Shown piece after piece: positions 1 through 9,811 of a DNA stretch of 64,000 nucleotides. Location of the stretch: contig NZ_CANLBS010000005.1 of assembly GCF_947488945.1 (NCBI RefSeq), forward strand, positions 62,001 through 126,000. Direction: 5' to 3'. Position 1 is the stretch's first letter; the number at the start of each line of letters is the position of its first letter. Made by a program: the position numbers and the translations under genes. The notes under the pieces were generated by a model that did no database searches, was not told where the DNA came from, and saw only the letters and a program-made list of their open reading frames with translations. Source of the stretch: an uncultured Streptomyces sp. Its GTDB lineage: Bacteria; Actinomycetota; Actinomycetes; Streptomycetales; Streptomycetaceae.

Positions 1-2
1 CC

Positions 3-107
3 TCGGCCGCCCGCCCCCGGCCCGAGGGCCACCACCCGGGCATCCCGCCGGGGGACTTCGCGCACGGGGACATCATCACCACGTCGACCACCGGGGACGC
101 CCACTGA
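3..107 (+). CDS. 3' end of an unidentified gene (truncated by window edge)
   Basis: An open plus-strand frame enters at the window edge and ends at a TGA at 105-107, giving about 34 residues that finish with GDIITTSTTGDAH. A perfect 17-bp hairpin begins 20 bases after the stop, which supports this being the true 3' end of a transcribed gene. The fragment is too short and Gly/Pro/His rich to assign a family, so I cannot name a product. Confidence 0.4.
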   Translation, partial: SAARPRPEGHHPGIPPGDFAHGDIITTSTTGDAH

Positions 108-126
108 CGGCGGACACGGACGCACG

Positions 127-164
127 CCGGGCCCGCCCCCGTCCGGTGACGGGGGCGGGCCCGG
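127..164. terminator. Bidirectional hairpin terminator
   Basis: Perfect 17-bp inverted repeat (127-143 with 148-164) around a 4-nt CGGT loop, lying between two convergent genes. There is no U-tract, as is usual in Streptomyces. Confidence 0.75.
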
Positions 165-183
165 AATCCCGCGAGGCCGCCCG

Positions 184-1578
184 CTACGACACGGCCATCC
201 CGGCCGCCGGCGCCCCGTCCGGGTGGGCCAGCCCCAGGTGGTCGCGGAGCGTGGTCCCCTCGTACTCGGTGCGGTGGACGCCGCGCTCCTGCAGCAGGGG
301 CACCACGGTGTCGGCGAAGGCGTCCAGCCCGCCGGGCGTGATGTGCGGGGCGAGGATGAAGCCGTCGGAGGCGTCGGCCTGGACGAACTCGTCGATGGTC
401 CGGGCGACCGTCTCCGGCGAGCCGACGAAGGACTGCCGGTTGCCGGTCTCGATGACGAGGTCGCGGATGGACCACTTGTTGGCGGCGGCCAGCTCCCGCC
501 ACTGACGGGCGGTCGCCACCGGGTCCCGGTACATCCGCACCTGCGCGCGCCCGCGGGCCACCGTGTGCTCGCCGGGGTCGGGGTCCACCTCGGGCAGCGG
601 CCCGTCCGGGTCGTAGCCGGACAGGTCCCGGTTCCAGACGAACTCCAGGTGCTTGATCGCGGTGGCGCCGCTCACCTGACTGCGGCGCACCTCGCGGGCC
701 TTCTCCTCGGCGTCCGCGTCGGTGTCCCCGAGGACGAAGGTCGCGGCGGGCAGGATCAGCAGTTGGTCGGGGGTGCGGCCGTGCCGGGCGAGCCGCCCCT
801 TGACGTCGGCGTAGAAGGCCCGGCCGTCTTCGAGGGCGCTGTACCGGCTGAAGATGGCGTCGGCGCTCGCCGCCGCGAACTCCCGGCCCTCGTCGGAGTC
901 GCCGGCCTGGAAGATCACCGGTCGGCCCTGCGGGCTTCGGGGGACGTTGAACTGCCCCTCGATGTCGAAGTGCTGACCCTTGTGGACGAAGGCTCCGGCC
1001 CGCGCGTCCCGCAGGAAGGCACCGGTACGCGGGTCGGCGAGGATCTCGTCGCCGCGCCAGGAGTCGAAGAGCTCGTGCGCCGTCTCCAGGAACTCCTTCG
1101 CCCGCGAATAGCGTTCGTCCTGCGGGAGGAAGCCGCCCCGGCGGAAGTTCTCGCCGGTGAAGGCGTCCCACGAGGTGACGACGTTCCACGCCGCCCGCCC
1201 GCCGGAGAGGTGGTCCAGGCTGGCGAACTGGCGGGCCACCTCGTAGGGCTCGTTGAAGGTGGAGTTGATGGTGCCGGTCAGCCCGAGGCGGTCGGTGACG
1301 GCGGCGAGGGCGGACAGCACGGTGAAGGTGTCGGGCCGCCCGACCACGTCCAAGTCGTATATTTTTCCGCCCTGTTCACGCAGCCTCAGCCCTTCGGCGA
1401 GGAACAGGAAGTCGAACTTGGCTCGTTCGGCGGTGCGGGCGAAGTGGGCGAAGGAGCTGAACTCGATGTGGCTGCCCGCCTCGGGGTCGCTCCACACGGT
1501 GGTGTTGTTGACGCCGGGGAAGTGCGCGGCGAGGTGGACTTGCTTGACCGGCTTGCCGGTGAGGTCACGGGTGCTCAT
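184..1578 (-). CDS. NtaA/SnaA/DszA-type LLM flavin-dependent monooxygenase
   Basis: A 464-residue cytosolic LLM-class oxidoreductase of the NtaA/SnaA/SoxA(DszA) branch. Family landmarks are KQVHLAAHFPGVNNTTVW at the N-terminus, then SHIEFSSFAHFARTAERAKFD, GLTGTINSTFNEPYEVAR, and the FMN-site segment SGGRAAWNVVTS near residue 130. Relatives use FMNH2 from a partner reductase to oxidise sulfur- or nitrogen-containing organics; the substrate here is unknown. The ATG at 1578 follows a GGAAGGA ribosome site. It lies 18 bp downstream of a second LLM gene, so the two are probably co-transcribed. No flavin reductase is encoded beside it. A sulfur-scavenging role is inferred from the leader peptide upstream of the pair. 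Confidence 0.85.
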   Translation of the reverse strand: MSTRDLTGKPVKQVHLAAHFPGVNNTTVWSDPEAGSHIEFSSFAHFARTAERAKFDFLFLAEGLRLREQGGKIYDLDVVGRPDTFTVLSALAAVTDRLGLTGTINSTFNEPYEVARQFASLDHLSGGRAAWNVVTSWDAFTGENFRRGGFLPQDERYSRAKEFLETAHELFDSWRGDEILADPRTGAFLRDARAGAFVHKGQHFDIEGQFNVPRSPQGRPVIFQAGDSDEGREFAAASADAIFSRYSALEDGRAFYADVKGRLARHGRTPDQLLILPAATFVLGDTDADAEEKAREVRRSQVSGATAIKHLEFVWNRDLSGYDPDGPLPEVDPDPGEHTVARGRAQVRMYRDPVATARQWRELAAANKWSIRDLVIETGNRQSFVGSPETVARTIDEFVQADASDGFILAPHITPGGLDAFADTVVPLLQERGVHRTEYEGTTLRDHLGLAHPDGAPAAGMAVS

Positions 1579-1596
1579 GTCGGTGGTCCTTCCGGC

Positions 1597-2814
1597 TCAG
1601 ACGGCGGCGTAGCGGTTGGCGGGGCGGGCGAGTCCGAGCAGCCCGCGCAGGGTGTCGGCCTCGTACGCGGTGCGGAAGGCGCCGCGCCGCTGGAGTTCGG
1701 GCACCAGCCCGCGGCTGATCGCCTCCAGGTCGTGCCCGAGCACGGCGGGCCGCAGCCGGAATCCGGTGAGGCCGGCGCCCTGCCACTCCAGCAGCAGGTC
1801 GGCGAGGTGTCCGGGCGTGCCGGCGAAGATCTTCGCGTCGCTGGTGTACGGGGTGCCGGCGAGGCCGTCCAGGCGGTCCCGGCGGTCCGCCGCCGCGCCG
1901 GGTTCGTCGTCCAGGAAGACGACCAGGTCGCCGAAGACGTGCAGCGGCTGGTCCGCCCGGCCGGCGACGGCCTGCTCGGCGCGGATCTCGGCGAGGATCG
2001 CGCGCGCCTGGTCGGTGTCGTGCGGGGTGACGTATCCGATGTCGGCGGCGCGTGCGACCAGTTGGTAGGGGATGGTCTGGTGGGCCAGGGCGCTGACCAG
2101 CGGCTGCCCCTGGGGCGGCCGGGGCGTGATGGAGGGGCCCTTGACGCTGAAGTGCCGGCCTTCGAAGTCGATGTAGTGCAACTTGTCCCGGTCGATGAAC
2201 CGTCCGGTGGCGACGTCCCTGATCTCGGCGTCGTCCTCCCAGCTGTCCCAGAGCCGGCGCACCACCTCGACGTGGTCGCCCGCCTCCTCGAAGAGGTCGG
2301 CGACCAGGTGCTGCACGGCGGGGGTGCCGAGGTCCTCCAGCGCCAGCGGGGGAATCGTGCGGCGGCCGAAGTGGGCGGCCTCGTGCTGCTTGACGGACAC
2401 CTGGACGCGCAGGCCGGCGCGGCCCTGGCTGACGTGGTCGAGGGTGGCGATGGCCTTGGAGATGTGGAACGGCTCGGTGTGGGTGGCGACCACGGTCGGT
2501 ACGAGCCCGATGTGCCGCGTCAGCGGAGCGACCCGGGCGGCTATGAGGACCGCGTCGAGCCGGCCGCGCACCTGGTCGGTGCGGTCGTCCGGTTCGGCGA
2601 AGCGGGAGGACTGGAGTCCGAGGGCGTCCTCGATCGTCACGAAGTCGAGCAGGCCGCGCTCCGCCTCGGCGACGAGGTCGGCCCAGTAGCCGGCGGTGAG
2701 CAGGTCGCCGGGGCGGGCGCCGGGCTCGCGCCATGCGGCGGGATGCCAGCCGGCGCCGTCGAGGGCGACGGCCAGGTGGAGCGGGTGGTGCGGGGCGGAA
2801 GCTGACGAGGACAC
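1597..2814 (-). CDS. LLM-class flavin-dependent monooxygenase
   Basis: A 405-residue LLM-class (bacterial luciferase-like TIM barrel) protein. It has the typical N-terminal strand HLAVALDGAGWHPAAWRE, a middle segment GLVPTVVATHTEPFHISKA, and the FMN-region segment DHVSQGRAGLRVQVS. Start is GTG at 2814 behind AGGAAGG with 7-nt spacing. It is the first structural gene of a two-gene unit with the NtaA-type gene and follows a candidate cysteine-containing leader peptide by 72 nt. Paired LLM genes of this sort are commonly tied to sulfonate or sulfide use, but the sequence does not show the substrate. Confidence 0.82.
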   Translation of the reverse strand: MSSSASAPHHPLHLAVALDGAGWHPAAWREPGARPGDLLTAGYWADLVAEAERGLLDFVTIEDALGLQSSRFAEPDDRTDQVRGRLDAVLIAARVAPLTRHIGLVPTVVATHTEPFHISKAIATLDHVSQGRAGLRVQVSVKQHEAAHFGRRTIPPLALEDLGTPAVQHLVADLFEEAGDHVEVVRRLWDSWEDDAEIRDVATGRFIDRDKLHYIDFEGRHFSVKGPSITPRPPQGQPLVSALAHQTIPYQLVARAADIGYVTPHDTDQARAILAEIRAEQAVAGRADQPLHVFGDLVVFLDDEPGAAADRRDRLDGLAGTPYTSDAKIFAGTPGHLADLLLEWQGAGLTGFRLRPAVLGHDLEAISRGLVPELQRRGAFRTAYEADTLRGLLGLARPANRYAAV

Positions 2815-2886
2815 GGGGGTGCCTTCCTGATCGGACCGTGGGTGATCACCGCCCCTCGCCCGGAGGGACGGCGGCAGGGGTACGGG

Positions 2887-3012
2887 TCAGGAACGACAGA
2901 GTGCGCCGGCGACGCGTTGCAGATCGATGTGGGGGCGCGTGTACAGATGGACGCGGCGTCGCGGGACGAGGGCCCTGACGGGCGGGCGCGTGCGCACCGT
3001 CACCACCGTCAC
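2887..3012 (-). CDS. Putative leader peptide upstream of LLM monooxygenase genes
   Basis: A minus-strand open frame of 41 codons ends in RPHIDLQRVAGALCRS, the pattern of Streptomyces short leader peptides that carry (R)xH-I/V-DL-x-R and a near-terminal Cys and sit before sulfate, cysteine and sulfonate genes. GTG at 3012 is preceded by GGAGAGG; an internal GTG at 2997 would give 36 residues. Its stop is 72 nt before the LLM start at 2814, and the gap contains an imperfect GC hairpin (about 2850-2877). The likely role is cis-acting sensing of cysteine supply during translation. The pattern match is visible; the regulatory role is inference. Confidence 0.6.
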   Translation of the reverse strand: MTVVTVRTRPPVRALVPRRRVHLYTRPHIDLQRVAGALCRS

Positions 3013-3374
3013 CCACCCCTCTCCGGCGGTCCCCGTGGGGCCCGCGCCGCGGAACCCGGTCGGGTCCCGCCCGGCCGTACGACGCCCGCGTGTGCGGGGT
3101 CCGGCGGGCCGCCGCACGGTCCCGGCGACGGCGGCCGACGGCCTTCGTGAACGCTACGCGGGGCCGACCCGCCGCGCAATGCCCGCAGATCACGACCTTC
3201 GCGGGTGCCGTCGGAAGGTGCGGCGCCGGAACTGCCGCCTCCGCTGCCGGCCGGGGACGGCCCGACGGTGGCCGCACGGGCGGGGCACTCCTTTCCTCAC
3301 CCATTCAGGCACGGCTCGTATCCACATGGTCACCCTGTGTGGCATCGCCGGTTGATCGCCCATAGCTTCGGCTC
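3013..3374. other. Intergenic region between divergent leader/LLM unit and beta-helix gene
   Basis: 362 bp, GC-rich, with no believable gene. It must hold the minus-strand promoter for the leader/LLM unit and the plus-strand promoter for the beta-helix gene. The last 25 bp have a TAGCTT hexamer at 3363-3368 just ahead of the ATG at 3375, so the downstream gene may be leaderless. I see no clear -35 element. Confidence 0.4.
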
Positions 3375-4490
3375 ATGAGAACAAAACACCTCACCGGCCT
3401 GGCGGCCCTCACCGTCGCCACAGCAGGCGTCCTCGGCCTCTCGGCCGTCCCCACCGCCGCGTCCGCGCACCGTGACCTCGTGGTCCACCCCGGCGAGTCG
3501 ATCCAGGCCGCGGTGGACGCCGCGGAGACCGGTGACACCGTCGTCGTCCTGCCGGGCACGTACCGCGAGAGCGTCCACATCACCACGCCCGGCCTGACGC
3601 TGCGCGGGATCGAGGGCCGTACGGTGATCGCGCCGCCCGCTCCCGCCAAGCCGGCCGCGGGCGCCACGGCCGCCAAGGGACCGCGGGCCGCCAACGCCTG
3701 CGCCGCCGCCGGGAACGGCGTCTGCGTCGTCGGGACGAAGGGCCGCACCGTCGACGGCGTCCGGATCCACTCGCTGACCGTCGCCGGCTTCACGAAGAAC
3801 GGCGTCTGGTCGTCCTGGACCGACCGGCTGTCCGTCCGCCGGGTCACCGCCGAGGACAACGGCGTCTGGGGCATCGCCCAGGAGCGTTCCACCCGCGCCC
3901 GCTTCGGCCGCAACACCGCCACCGGCAACGGCGACGCCGGGATCTTCGTCGCCAACTCGGTCAGCGAGGAGGGCGGGGCCACCGACACCGGCGGCACCGT
4001 CGTCGAGGACAACACGGTGAGCGGCAACCGCATCGGGGTCACCGCCCGCCGCGTCAGGAACCTCGTGATCGACGGCAACACCCTCACCGGCAACTGCAGC
4101 GGCGTCTTCGTCGTGGGCGACGAGTCCAAGCCCGCCGCCGGGGAGATCACCATCAGCGGCAACCGGATCCTGAGGAACAACAAGCTCTGTCCGGCGACTC
4201 CGCGCCTGTCGGCGATCCAGGGCTCCGGCATCGTCCTCACCGGCAGCGAGCGCACGGTCGTGCGGTCCAACGAGATCAGTGACAACGCCGGCGCCACCGC
4301 GTTCTCCGGCGGCGTGGTGCTGCTCAAGAGCTTCGTGGGCGCGCTGAACACCGACAACACCGTCAGCGACAACCTGCTGAGCGGCAACCAGCCGGCCGAC
4401 CTCGCGAACGGCGACGCCTCCGGCACCGGCAACACCTTCGTCAGCAACACGTGCGGGACGTCCGTCCCGACCGGCCTGTGCGCCGGATGA
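3375..4490 (+). CDS. Secreted right-handed parallel beta-helix protein
   Basis: 371 residues with a Sec signal peptide (about residues 1-32, cut after AASA) followed by HRDLVVHPGESIQAAVDAAETGDTVVV-type opening, typical of NosD/pectate-lyase-like beta-helices. Successive coils rich in Asn/Gly ladders follow, for example VEDNTVSGNRIGVTARRV, IDGNTLTGNCSGVFVV and ISGNRILRNN. No catalytic residues of a named lyase or hydrolase family can be picked out, so the function may be polysaccharide binding or cleavage at the cell surface. No Shine-Dalgarno is evident before the ATG. It is 35 bp upstream of the methyltransferase and in the same direction, but the functions look unrelated. Confidence 0.8.
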   Translation: MRTKHLTGLAALTVATAGVLGLSAVPTAASAHRDLVVHPGESIQAAVDAAETGDTVVVLPGTYRESVHITTPGLTLRGIEGRTVIAPPAPAKPAAGATAAKGPRAANACAAAGNGVCVVGTKGRTVDGVRIHSLTVAGFTKNGVWSSWTDRLSVRRVTAEDNGVWGIAQERSTRARFGRNTATGNGDAGIFVANSVSEEGGATDTGGTVVEDNTVSGNRIGVTARRVRNLVIDGNTLTGNCSGVFVVGDESKPAAGEITISGNRILRNNKLCPATPRLSAIQGSGIVLTGSERTVVRSNEISDNAGATAFSGGVVLLKSFVGALNTDNTVSDNLLSGNQPADLANGDASGTGNTFVSNTCGTSVPTGLCAG

Positions 4491-4524
4491 CCGGCCGCCG
4501 CCGCACCAGGAGAAACGAGACGGC

Positions 4525-5601
4525 ATGACCACCGTGAGCCCCACCCCCGAGACCACCCCCCTGACCGCCGGCCGGCCCCCGGCCGGCACGCACACCCCGC
4601 CGCCGTCGATGCGGCTGCGGGAGCTCGCGTTCGGTGCGGCCTGCGCCGCGGCCGTGCGCGCGGCGGCCCGGCTCGGCGTCGCGGACGCCCTGGGCGACGC
4701 CCCCGCCTCGGCCGCGGAACTCGCCCTGGTCGTGGACGCCGAGCCCGCGCCGCTGCGACGGCTGCTGCGGGCGCTCGCGTGCTACGGCGTGTTCAGCGAG
4801 ACGGAGGACGGCAGGTTCGTCCACACCGAGACGTCCCGGCTGCTGCGCGAGGACGACCCGCACAGCCTGCGCTACATCTGCCTGTGGGTCACCGAGCCCT
4901 GGACCTGGGAGGTCTGGCCGCGGCTCGACGACGCGGTGCGCTCCGGCGCGACCGTCTTCCCCGAGCGCTTCGGCAAGGGTTTCTTCGACTACCTCCACGA
5001 GGACGCCGGCGAGTCCGCCCAGGTGTTCAACCGGGCGATGACCACGTCGAGCGTCCAGTCGGCGCGGGACGTCGCCGAACTCCTCGACCTCACCGGGGTG
5101 TCCTCGGTCGCCGACATCGGCGGCGGTCAGGGCCACGTCCTGGCGAGCCTGCTGGAGAAGCACCCGTCGGTCCGGGGCACCCTGCTGGACCTGCCGGGCG
5201 TGGTGGCGCGCGCGGACGAGCGGCTCCGGGACGGCGGCGCGCTCGCCGACCGGGTGCGGATCGTGCCGGGGGACTGCCGCGAGGACATCCCGTTCCAGGC
5301 GGACCTCTACGTCATCAAGAACATCCTGGAATGGGACGACGAGAGCACCCGCAGGACCCTCGCCAACGTGGTCGCCGCCGCCCGCCCCGGCGCACGTGTG
5401 GTGGTCATCGAGAACCTGGTCGACGACACCCCGTCGATGCGGTTCACGACCGCGATGGACCTGCTGCTGCTGCTCAACGTCGGCGGCGCCAAGCACACCC
5501 GGGAGAGCCTGGTCACCCGGATCTCCGACGCCGGCCTGCTGGTCGGTGAGGTCCACCCCGTCAACGCCTACCTGCACGCCTTCGAGTGCACGGTGCCGTA
5601 A
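4525..5601 (+). CDS. SAM-dependent O-methyltransferase (family 2)
   Basis: 358 residues. The N-terminal part (residues about 30-110) is a winged-helix dimerisation domain (LGVADALGDAPASAAELA, LRRLLRALACYGVF), followed by a Rossmann SAM-binding domain with SVADIGGGQGHVLASLL near residue 195, GTLLDLPGVV, and NILEWDDE near residue 270, where plant and bacterial relatives keep the catalytic region. This is the typical polyketide O-methyltransferase layout (TcmO/DnrK class). It converges on the pigment cluster across a strong terminator, so it may methylate the spore-pigment polyketide, although it is not in the same transcript. Start ATG 4525 follows AGGAGA. Confidence 0.85.
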   Translation: MTTVSPTPETTPLTAGRPPAGTHTPPPSMRLRELAFGAACAAAVRAAARLGVADALGDAPASAAELALVVDAEPAPLRRLLRALACYGVFSETEDGRFVHTETSRLLREDDPHSLRYICLWVTEPWTWEVWPRLDDAVRSGATVFPERFGKGFFDYLHEDAGESAQVFNRAMTTSSVQSARDVAELLDLTGVSSVADIGGGQGHVLASLLEKHPSVRGTLLDLPGVVARADERLRDGGALADRVRIVPGDCREDIPFQADLYVIKNILEWDDESTRRTLANVVAAARPGARVVVIENLVDDTPSMRFTTAMDLLLLLNVGGAKHTRESLVTRISDAGLLVGEVHPVNAYLHAFECTVP

Positions 5602-5617
5602 CCGGCCCCGCACGGCG

Positions 5618-5661
5618 GACCGCCCCGGGCCCGGCACTCAGGTGCCGGGCCCGGGGCGGTC
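5618..5661. terminator. Bidirectional hairpin terminator
   Basis: Perfect 20-bp stem (5618-5637 with 5642-5661) and 4-nt TCAG loop between the convergent methyltransferase and the last gene of the whiE-type operon. Confidence 0.85.
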
Positions 5662-5673
5662 GTCGTGGGTGCG

Positions 5674-6006
5674 TCAGACGGATCCGTCGCGCTGCCACCG
5701 GTAGAACTGCTGCGCCATCGCGTCCTTCGGGCCGCGCCAGGTCTGCGGGTCGTAGGGGCTCACGAAGGAGGTGAGCCTGTCGCTGATGGCCTTGAACTCG
5801 GGGTGCTCCATCGCCTTGGCGATCTCCGGCCCCGGCGGGCGGTCGGACTCGATCAGGTGCAGGTAGACGTCGCCGAACTGGAACAGCGTGCGCCGCTTGA
5901 CGCCGACGAGGTGCGGCAGTTCGGTCTCGTCGGAGGCCGCGAACAGGTCCGCGATGTCCGGGGCGGAGTCCGGCGCCATCCGGGCGACAATCAGTGCGTG
6001 ATGCAT
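5674..6006 (-). CDS. whiEVII: TcmI-family polyketide cyclase (WhiE ORFVII type)
   Basis: 110 residues, the usual size of TcmI/ActVA-like dimeric alpha+beta barrel cyclases. Family landmarks are MHHALIVARMAP at the N-terminus, LPHLVGVKRRTLFQFGDVYLHLIE in the middle, and a C-terminal FVSPYDPQTWRGPKDAMAQQFYRW segment. These enzymes close later rings of aromatic polyketides in the cytosol. It is the last gene of the seven-gene minus-strand operon, 19 bp after the aromatase/cyclase, matching the ORFI-VII order of whiE. Confidence 0.88.
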   Translation of the reverse strand: MHHALIVARMAPDSAPDIADLFAASDETELPHLVGVKRRTLFQFGDVYLHLIESDRPPGPEIAKAMEHPEFKAISDRLTSFVSPYDPQTWRGPKDAMAQQFYRWQRDGSV

Positions 6007-6025
6007 CGGGCTGCCTTTCGGGGCA

Positions 6026-6761
<736 letters not shown>

Positions 6762-6775
6762 GGGGTCTCTCCTTC

Positions 6776-8035
6776 TCACAGCGGGGTGTCGGTGGGGCGG
6801 CGCAGCACCAGGGCCGAGTTGGAGCCCATCAGCCCGCGGCTCAGCACGAGCGCGGTGCGCAGTTCGGCGGGGCGCGCCCGCCCGGTGACCACGTCGAGGT
6901 CGTGGCACACGTCAAAGACGTTCGGCGTGGGCGGGATCAGGCCGTGCTCCATGGCGAGGACCGCGGCCGCGGTGTCCAGCACGGGTGCGCCGCAGTAGGC
7001 GCGGCCGGTGCCGGTCTTGGGGACCGTGACCGGCACCCGCCGTCCGTGCGCGCCGAGCGCGTCGGTGAGGGCCAGCGCCTCGGCGCGGTCCGCGGCGGGC
7101 ACGCCGAGACCGTCGGCGAAGACCACGTCGATCTCCTCCGGTGCGCAGCCGGCCTCGCGCAGCGCCCCTTCGACCGCCCGGGCCAGTCCCGCGCGGGACT
7201 CCTCCCAGCGGGAGGCGCCGGTGAAGGTGGCGGCGTGGCCGGCCAGTTCGGCGCGGACCCTGGCGCCGCGTGCGCGGGCCGCCGTCTCCTCCTCGACGAC
7301 CAGCATGCCGCCGCCCTCGGCCGGCACGAACCCGCAGGCGTCCGCGGTGAACGGCCGGTAAGCGCGGGTCGGCTCGTCGCTGAGGCTGAGGTCGGCGTAG
7401 CCGAGCTGGCAGACGACCGAGTACGGCGCGAGCGGGGCCTCGGCCGCGCCGACCACCACGGCGTCGGTGCCGCGGCCGACGGAGCGCGCGGCGTGCATGA
7501 GCGCGTCCAGTCCGCCGGCCTCGTCGCTGGCCACCACCGCGCAGGGCCCCTTGAAGCCGCCCCGGATCGAGATCTGCCCGGTGCTGGCCGCGTAGAACCA
7601 GGCGATCGACTGGTACGGGCCGACGTAGCGGGGGCCCTGCCCCCACAGGCGCTGCAGCTCGCGCTGGCCGAACTCGCCGCCGCCCGACCCGGCCGCGGTG
7701 ACGACGCCGACCTTGAACGGGGTGTCCTGGTAGTCGGCGCGGCCGAGCCGGGCATCGTCCAGGGCGAGGTCGGCGGCCGCCATCGCGTAGTGGGTGAAGC
7801 GGTCGGTCTGGACGAGGTAGCGCTCCTCGATGAACGCCACCGGGTCGAAGTCCCGGACCTCCCCCGCGATCTTGAGCGGGAGGTCCTCGCACCCGTCGCG
7901 GGTGACCCGGTCCAGGACGCTGACGCCTTCCTGGGTCTGCTTCCAGAAGGCTCCGGCGCCGGTGCCGTTGGGGGCGACGACGCCGATCCCGGTGATGACG
8001 GAGCGGCGGCCCGCCGGAGTTGCCGGTGCGTTCAT
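6776..8035 (-). CDS. whiEIV: Chain-length factor, KS-beta (WhiE ORFIV type)
   Basis: 419 residues, ketosynthase fold ([18 protein letters not shown] at the start) without the catalytic cysteine. The position equivalent to the active-site Cys is Glu172 in [10 protein letters not shown]; many CLFs have Gln there. The ATG at 8035 overlaps the TGA of the KS-alpha gene (ATGA) and follows GGAGGACCTC, so the two subunits are translationally coupled for 1:1 production. It sets polyketide length in the heterodimer. The open frame upstream of 8035 overlaps KS-alpha and is rejected. Confidence 0.92.
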   Translation of the reverse strand: MNAPATPAGRRSVITGIGVVAPNGTGAGAFWKQTQEGVSVLDRVTRDGCEDLPLKIAGEVRDFDPVAFIEERYLVQTDRFTHYAMAAADLALDDARLGRADYQDTPFKVGVVTAAGSGGGEFGQRELQRLWGQGPRYVGPYQSIAWFYAASTGQISIRGGFKGPCAVVASDEAGGLDALMHAARSVGRGTDAVVVGAAEAPLAPYSVVCQLGYADLSLSDEPTRAYRPFTADACGFVPAEGGGMLVVEEETAARARGARVRAELAGHAATFTGASRWEESRAGLARAVEGALREAGCAPEEIDVVFADGLGVPAADRAEALALTDALGAHGRRVPVTVPKTGTGRAYCGAPVLDTAAAVLAMEHGLIPPTPNVFDVCHDLDVVTGRARPAELRTALVLSRGLMGSNSALVLRRPTDTPL

Positions 8036-9300
8036 GAGGTCCTCCCGCCGGATCTGGTCATGGCCACGGCGGACTGGAAGCCGCCGAACCCGCTGCCGAC
8101 CGAGAGCACGCTGCGCAGCTTGACCGGCCGTGCGGTGCGCGGCACGTAGTCCAGGTCGCACTCGGGGTCCGGCGTGTCGTAGTTGGCCGTCGGAGGCACC
8201 GTCTGGTGCTTGAGGGCCAGCACGCACGCGGCGATCTCGATCGCGCCGATCGCGCCGAGGGAGTGCCCGACCATGGATTTGATCGAACTCATCGGCACCT
8301 CGTACGCGTGTGCGCCCAGGGCCCGCTTCACCGCGGCGGTCTCGTGCCGGTCGTTCTGCTTGGTGCCCGAGCCGTGCGCGTTGACGTAGTCGACCTGCGA
8401 GCCGTCGAGCCGGGCGTGCGCGAGGGCGGTGTTGATGGCCTCGGCCATCTCCAGCCCCTCACTGGTCAGCCCGGTCATGTGGTAGGCGTTGCCGAAGGTG
8501 GCGTAGCCCGAGATCTCGCAGTAGACGGTCGCCCCGCGGGCCCGGGCGTGCTCCAGTTCCTCCAGGATGAGGACGGCCCCGCCCTCGCCCATCACGAACC
8601 CGTCGCGCCGCGCGTCGAACGGCCGGGAGGCGTGCTCCGGGTCGTCGTTGTTCGGCGAGGTCGCCTTGATCGCGTCGAAGCAGGCCACCGTGATCGGGGT
8701 GATCGGGGTGTCGGAGGCGCCGGCGACGCAGATGTCGACGCGGCCCTCCTCCACGGAGTGGAAGGCGTAGCCGATGGCGTCGAGGCCCGAGGTGCATCCG
8801 GTGGAGACCGTCTGCACGGGTCCGTGCGCGCCGACCTCCTCCGCGACCGCGGAGGCCAGGGTGCTCGGCGCGAACGCCCGCTCCAGGTGGGCGCCGGCCG
8901 ACCGGTGGTCGACGTCCCACCGCTTGCCGCCGGCGCTGACCGCGACGTAGTCGTGTTCGAGCCGAGTGGTGCCGCCGACCGCGGTGCCGAGCGAGACCCC
9001 GATCCGCCAGGGGTCCTCGCGTTCCAGGTCGAGACCGGCGTCGCCGAGCGCCTCCCGGGCGGCGACCAGTGCGAACTGCACGTACCGGTCCGAGCGGGCG
9101 ATCAGCTCGGCGTCCAGGCCGTGCGCCACCGGGTCGAAGTCGCACTCGGCCGCGATCCGCGAGCGGAACGGCGTCGGGTCGAACAGCGTGATGCCGCGGG
9201 TCGCCGTGCGGCCGTTGGCGAGCAGGTCCCAGAACGCCGGGGCGCCGATGCCGCCGGGGGCGACGACGCCGACCCCGGTGACCGCCACCCGGCGGGTCAC
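8032..9300 (-). CDS. whiEIII: Ketosynthase KS-alpha (WhiE ORFIII type)
   Basis: 422 residues with a full catalytic triad: Cys169 in [11 protein letters not shown], His309 in [11 protein letters not shown] and His346 in [13 protein letters not shown]. It performs decarboxylative condensation of malonyl-ACP in the minimal type II PKS. Start is GTG 9300, overlapping the TGA of the cupin gene (GTGA). The extended gene order (SchA-like, cupin, KS-alpha, CLF, ACP, aromatase, cyclase, divergent hydroxylase) is the spore-pigment order of whiE, sch and cur clusters. Confidence 0.95.
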   Translation of the reverse strand: MTRRVAVTGVGVVAPGGIGAPAFWDLLANGRTATRGITLFDPTPFRSRIAAECDFDPVAHGLDAELIARSDRYVQFALVAAREALGDAGLDLEREDPWRIGVSLGTAVGGTTRLEHDYVAVSAGGKRWDVDHRSAGAHLERAFAPSTLASAVAEEVGAHGPVQTVSTGCTSGLDAIGYAFHSVEEGRVDICVAGASDTPITPITVACFDAIKATSPNNDDPEHASRPFDARRDGFVMGEGGAVLILEELEHARARGATVYCEISGYATFGNAYHMTGLTSEGLEMAEAINTALAHARLDGSQVDYVNAHGSGTKQNDRHETAAVKRALGAHAYEVPMSSIKSMVGHSLGAIGAIEIAACVLALKHQTVPPTANYDTPDPECDLDYVPRTARPVKLRSVLSVGSGFGGFQSAVAMTRSGGRTS

Positions 9301-9740
9301 GACGCGGCCGCCGTTCGTTCTGGCGGCGCCCCGCGGTCGGCCGTCCCGGGGGCCTCGGTGACCTCGGTGTCGACGTGGCCGAGCTCGGGGCGCGGGGCCA
9401 GCGGGCCGAGGTGGAACACCATCCGCGCCTGGACGTCGCCCACGTTGCGGAAGCGGTGGCGGACGTTCAGCGGGATCAGCAGCCCCTGGTCGGGCCGCAT
9501 CGAGAAGGTCTCGTCGTCCAGGTCCACTTCGAGGAGCCCGTCCACCACGTACACGAACTCCTCGGAGTACGGGTGGTAGTGCTCGCCGATGCGGTCGCCG
9601 GGTTCGATGAGGGCCAGCCCCATGAAGCCGCTGGTGGCACCCACCGCCGTCGGGGTGAGCAGGGCGCGCAGGTCACCGCCGCGCCTGCGGTTGGGCTGCG
9701 TCTCGCTGAGGTCCACGATGCGAGGCCGATGGGTGGTCAT
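9297..9740 (-). CDS. whiEII: Cupin-domain polyketide synthesis protein (WhiE ORFII type)
   Basis: 147 residues, a single cupin barrel: [18 protein letters not shown] is motif 1 (HxHx..E) and a later [13 protein letters not shown] is motif 2, giving a metal site of two His, a Glu and a further His. ATG 9740 follows a GGAGAG site; the much longer frame upstream is antisense-type shadow of the next gene. The exact role of ORFII proteins in spore pigment formation is unknown; a cyclase or oxygenase-like role is possible. Confidence 0.88.
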   Translation of the reverse strand: MTTHRPRIVDLSETQPNRRRGGDLRALLTPTAVGATSGFMGLALIEPGDRIGEHYHPYSEEFVYVVDGLLEVDLDDETFSMRPDQGLLIPLNVRHRFRNVGDVQARMVFHLGPLAPRPELGHVDTEVTEAPGTADRGAPPERTAAAS

Positions 9741-9811
9741 TTGCTCTCCTCCAGGCACGTTGTGCGGTGATGCGGCGGTGCGGGGATCGTCCCCGCACCG
9801 CCGTTGACGCG

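Noticed and set aside
223..2805. 860-codon plus-strand frame antisense to the LLM genes (and similar long antisense frames at 22864-25536, 59404-63957, 50747-53800, 54848-58075)
   Set aside because: They mirror well-supported genes, are Gly/Arg/Val/Ala-rich with no motif, and arise from third-position GC bias in high-GC DNA.
6762..6908. 49-residue N-terminal extension of the ACP
   Set aside because: Arg/Pro-rich with no ACP homology, overlaps the CLF gene, and the internal ATG has a good ribosome site and gives the normal ACP size.
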